DNA from: Corythucha ciliata
Lineage: Eukaryota; Arthropoda; Insecta; Hemiptera; Tingidae
DNA: 64,000 bases
NCBI GenBank assembly: GCA_038030265.1
Contig: CM075941.1
Location: 60,055,952-60,119,951, forward strand
Direction: 5' to 3'
The notes beneath the pieces were generated by a model that worked only from the letters and a program-made list of their open reading frames with translations, was not told the origin of the DNA and searched no databases. Below, one piece after another: positions 61,262-64,000 of the stretch. Numbering within the stretch: position 1 is the first letter of the stretch; the number at the start of each line of letters is the position of its first letter. A program made the translations under genes and the position numbers.

Positions 61262-62309
61262 GTGACAGTTGGATTTTCGGGCACTCGAAACAAACGAATA
61301 GCGATTTCACATGTGATTTCGTTGCCTGCTTGTTTTCTTGTGGTTTCGTCGTACTGCCTTGGTAGAATTCAGCGGCCTTCATGGACTTGACCCGCTTCTC
61401 CAAAAAGGCGAGGAGATCCTGAATTGACGGTTCATCGCTCGTGTTGGAGTTTTCAAAATTTTCGCGAGTTTGCGTATCAACCTTTTTGAGTATGACGTTC
61501 GTCAAAATCAGAGACCATTCGTCCACAGGATGTTTGAGGGCTCGGAGAGCGTTTAAATTGGTGATGACCGTCGTTACGAATTCGCTTAGAGACTCTGAAC
61601 TCGGTCTGATGGGAGGATGGTCAGCAATGGCATTCCAATGATTGTTCGCCAATTTGCGCGTGTCATGAGACCGCGATTCAAGAGTGTTCCAAGCTACTTC
61701 GAAATTCTCGGGCGTCAACGCAAGCGACGATATGAGTCGAAGTGGCTCGCCGGACAGTGATGCTCTGAGGTACTGAATTTTTTGCAACGGGGCAACTGAG
61801 GTATCGTCTATTATGAGGGAAGAAAAAAGCTCTCTAAAACTTGACCAATTCAGATCTGGGCCGTCCGAAAAACGGGGGAGGTCTATAACCGGTAGTTTTA
61901 CCTTGCTGGCGAAATGAGTGTCGACATGATGGTCAGGAGAGTTACGTCCATTTGATTGTGACGGCGGGGAGGTATTTTCTACAAACTGACCGGCATTGAG
62001 GGCCACTTGCGAACTCGAAATTACGTACTCCACGTTCGAATTCGGTCTCACCCTGGCCTCAAATACATAGGACATGTCGAGGAACTTGTTTCAATAGTCG
62101 GAAAACTCGTCCCGATTTACAGACGGGATTTCTTGGTCGTAAGCGATGACCTGATAGAATTGTTCCTCCAATTGGTCACGCTTAGCCACAATGCTTGCGG
62201 CCTCTCGTACATTTGAGTCAGCCCACTCTTGCAATTCTTCAAGCCTAGCCATTCGTTTCAGTGTCATTTTTAGTTTAACAGCTAATTGTTGAATGGATTT
62301 GTTCTCCAT
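61182..62309 (-). pseudogene. BEL/Pao gag-like N-terminal region, two frames
   Basis: It starts at ATG 62309 (MENKSIQQLAVKLKMTLKRM), a coiled-coil-like segment, and shifts frame near 62080. The 62075-61182 frame carries LPRFSDGPDLNWSSFRELFS, ILRASLSG-like QYLRASLSGEPLRLI and DLLAFLEKRVKSMKAAEF, matching the DUF1759-type region of Pao elements. It shifts again into the zinc-finger frame at about 61260. The leader between LTR and ATG is about 125 bp. I could not identify a primer-binding site. Confidence 0.82.
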
Positions 62310-62435
62310 TTTTGCTTACGGTTACCACTGACTCAGAAATAACAAAAATGTAGTAGTTCTAACTTACGATAAAGCTAGCTAATCAAAATGTTTCGCTTCG
62401 CTTACTTCGGCCACACTCACTTATTGGATTAATTG

Positions 62436-62983
62436 TGGTATTGTTCATTAATTTAATCATAAACAATTTAATTTTGATAGAATTAAAGATATATTCAAAT
62501 TTAACAAGTAATTTTTGAAAATCAGTTCCGTCGCCAGGCTTCAATAAGGCTCCTCACTATCGGGATCTGAAATGAGGCTGGTTCAGTGGAGTGTGGCAGA
62601 AGCAATTTTAAAAATAAAACTTTGGGGGTATTTACCTCAGATTAATTCAGTCGCCAATGGTTGGATAAAACTTTTTAATCAAGAGAGAACTTCGACGGGG
62701 GGGAGACTTTTCGTTGATGCGAAAACTTGTGTTCATTCTTCCGTGGCGGTGGAAGTAGAAGCGGCCAAAAAAAAACCTTCCACTCTTTTTTGGGACAAAA
62801 TTGGCGGTAAACTTAGCCAAATGGGACCGCGAAGCGAAACGTATTTTTTTTGAATTGTGACAGTATATATAAACACGAAACAAATTGAAAAACTTTAACT
62901 TTAAGGAGCTACTTAATCACTAGCTTAACTAATTCTAATGATAAAAAATAAATTTAAAACAATAAACATTCGGTTAACGAACA
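62436..62983 (-). repeat. LTR (548 bp), right copy
   Basis: Pair of 52973-53526. It ends ...AACGAACA, and 22 bp later a different, plus-strand gypsy-type gag starts. The outer flank GGTAT does not match AGAAG at the far side, so the two LTRs may not share one original insertion site. Confidence 0.85.
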
Positions 62984-63005
62984 GGTATACGATCCGCCCC
63001 AACAA

Positions 63006-64000
63006 ATGTCGACTGAAGAAGGAAGCGGAGGTACAGCGAGGTCGTTAGAGGGAGCCGCCCCTACAGACGTTTTAAACGATCCTCCGCTGGACCTCAACCA
63101 AATCTTGAGGCTTTTGGTGAGTCAGAATAGTACACTCCTTAGGGAAAGGTCTGGCGAGACGAGAATCGTACCGGACTTGAGTAAAACTCTTTCCGGAGTT
63201 TACGGGGCTTGAAGCAGCCCATATCGCGAAGGACTGGTTGGACGCCGTCGAAAGTGTGGCCAGAATTAATAGATAGCCAGAGGAGTACTGCCTTGAAACA
63301 GCGCGGTCCACTTTGTCGGGAACCGCTAGGACTTGGTTCTCCGGTCGCGGATTTGCAGGTTGGTCAGACTTTGCGGAGCAGTTTAAAAAGACCTTTTGCA
63401 GTAGTTTGACCACAACCACGCGCTGGAAGTTGCTGAATAGCCGAATTCAAACAAAAGGAAAACCAACGTCGTCATACTTTCACGATAAAGTCAGGTTGTG
63501 TCGGGCTCTTAATTTACCTTTCGAAGACGTTCGTGAACAGGTCATCGAAGGACTCTGATCGAAAGATCTGACCTTTCATCTGTTGTCGAAGAGCCATACC
63601 GACGAGCACGAAATGCTGGCGAGCATTCTTGAATTCGAGCGCATTGATGAATCCCGCCGCTTGAGAATTAATAAAGGAGAAGATAGGTCTGCGGCACCAA
63701 AACATAAAATATCGGTCCCAAGTGGAAAACAGGTGAGTGCACCATCAGTTCTGTTAAAGTGTTACAGATGCGGTCAAAAGGGGCACATTTCGAGTAGCTG
63801 CGGGAACTCGCAGAATACCTGCTTTATATGTCGGCAACTCGGCCACATATCGAAAGATTGTCCCAAAAGGAAAGATCCACCTGCAAAAACGTACCTTTCA
63901 AAAATCCAAGACTCGACCGATACGTACATTAAAAACGTGTTACTAAACCGCGTGTCATTTTCAGGATTAATCGACACCGGAAGTAGCGAATGCCTTATTA
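63006..64000 (+). pseudogene. Ty3/gypsy gag and start of protease, broken, runs off window
   Basis: It starts MSTEEGSGGTARSLEG at 63006. The capsid-like region has DWLDAVESVARINR, TARTWFSGRGFAGWSDF and SSYFHDKVRLCRALNLP. The two nucleocapsid knuckles are CYRCGQKGHISSSC and CFICRQLGHISKDC (63756-63857). A protease start, GLIDTGSSECLI, is cut by the window edge. Damage seen: a frame change near 63210, TAG in place of a conserved Trp near 63271, and TGA at about 63556. There are 22 bp between the neighbouring LTR and this ATG, too short for a normal leader, so the two are probably from different elements. Confidence 0.85.

Larger units (their letters stand above)
53527..62435 (-). mobile_element. 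BEL/Pao LTR retrotransposon internal region, decayed
   Basis: On the minus strand the order is gag-like (62309-61182), zinc fingers, aspartic protease and RT (61261-59672), RNase H (59873-59049), then integrase (59000-57875, continued at 53949-53550). Protease with DSGSQCSFV, YDPLGLLAP after the RT, and an integrase ending LTPGHFLI then LVAPPEPDL are BEL/Pao signatures. It is interrupted by hAT-like element 4 and several frameshifts. No target-site duplication was found. Confidence 0.9.

Overview
The window is arthropod nuclear DNA dominated by mobile elements. It holds one recognisable host gene, a multi-exon hyaluronidase-family (GH56) gene at 50954-52577 with GT/AG introns. A nuclear mitochondrial insert (NUMT) helps place the organism. 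On its minus strand it carries the order COI - tRNA-Leu(UUR) - COX2, which by established knowledge marks Pancrustacea (insects plus crustaceans) rather than chelicerates or myriapods. AGA reads as Ser and TGA as Trp in the COI fragment, as expected for the invertebrate mitochondrial code. I cannot name the species.

Layout. 1-12388: degenerate minisatellite arrays plus two hAT-like DNA elements (2213-4662 and 7853-9862), each with an exact 8-bp target duplication and an interior made mostly of short repeats. 12389-17535: a nearly complete RNase H-bearing non-LTR retrotransposon on the minus strand. 17536-25660: more arrays, dispersed repeats, a Ty3/gypsy integrase scrap, and long stretches with no gene that I can see. 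25661-38340: an inverted copy of the repeat at 1941-5903, split cleanly by the NUMT (26183-37271). The NUMT is itself interrupted by a minus-strand non-LTR element (27538-34012). That element contains an exact in-frame 1992-bp tandem duplication and a plus-strand non-LTR fragment (27899-28492) with an 11-bp target duplication. 38341-39577: two pieces of a CR1/L2-like element in inverted arrangement. 42129-44076: a foldback/Mutator-like element with long inverted repeats built of 149-bp tandem units, enclosing a small gene-like cargo. 44400-46885: a Jockey element with a CCHC gag and an internally deleted ORF2. 47398-50787: two palindromic MITEs and a third hAT-like element. 52973-62983: a decayed BEL/Pao LTR retrotransposon split by a fourth hAT-like element (53958-57866). 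63006-64000: the start of a Ty3/gypsy gag on the plus strand.

How it fits together. Insertion order can be read from the nesting: repeat, then NUMT, then non-LTR element, then non-LTR fragment; and BEL/Pao, then hAT, then a tiny poly(A) insertion. Several insertions have an uninterrupted paralogous empty site elsewhere in the window, which fixes their boundaries without database help. Four hAT-like elements share no obvious coding capacity but all carry short tandem arrays, and three of the arrays share a core close to AAAAYTGACRATT although their periods differ. The other observation that stands out is that the hyaluronidase-like gene has an intact frame and splice sites but appears to have lost its active-site acidic pair.
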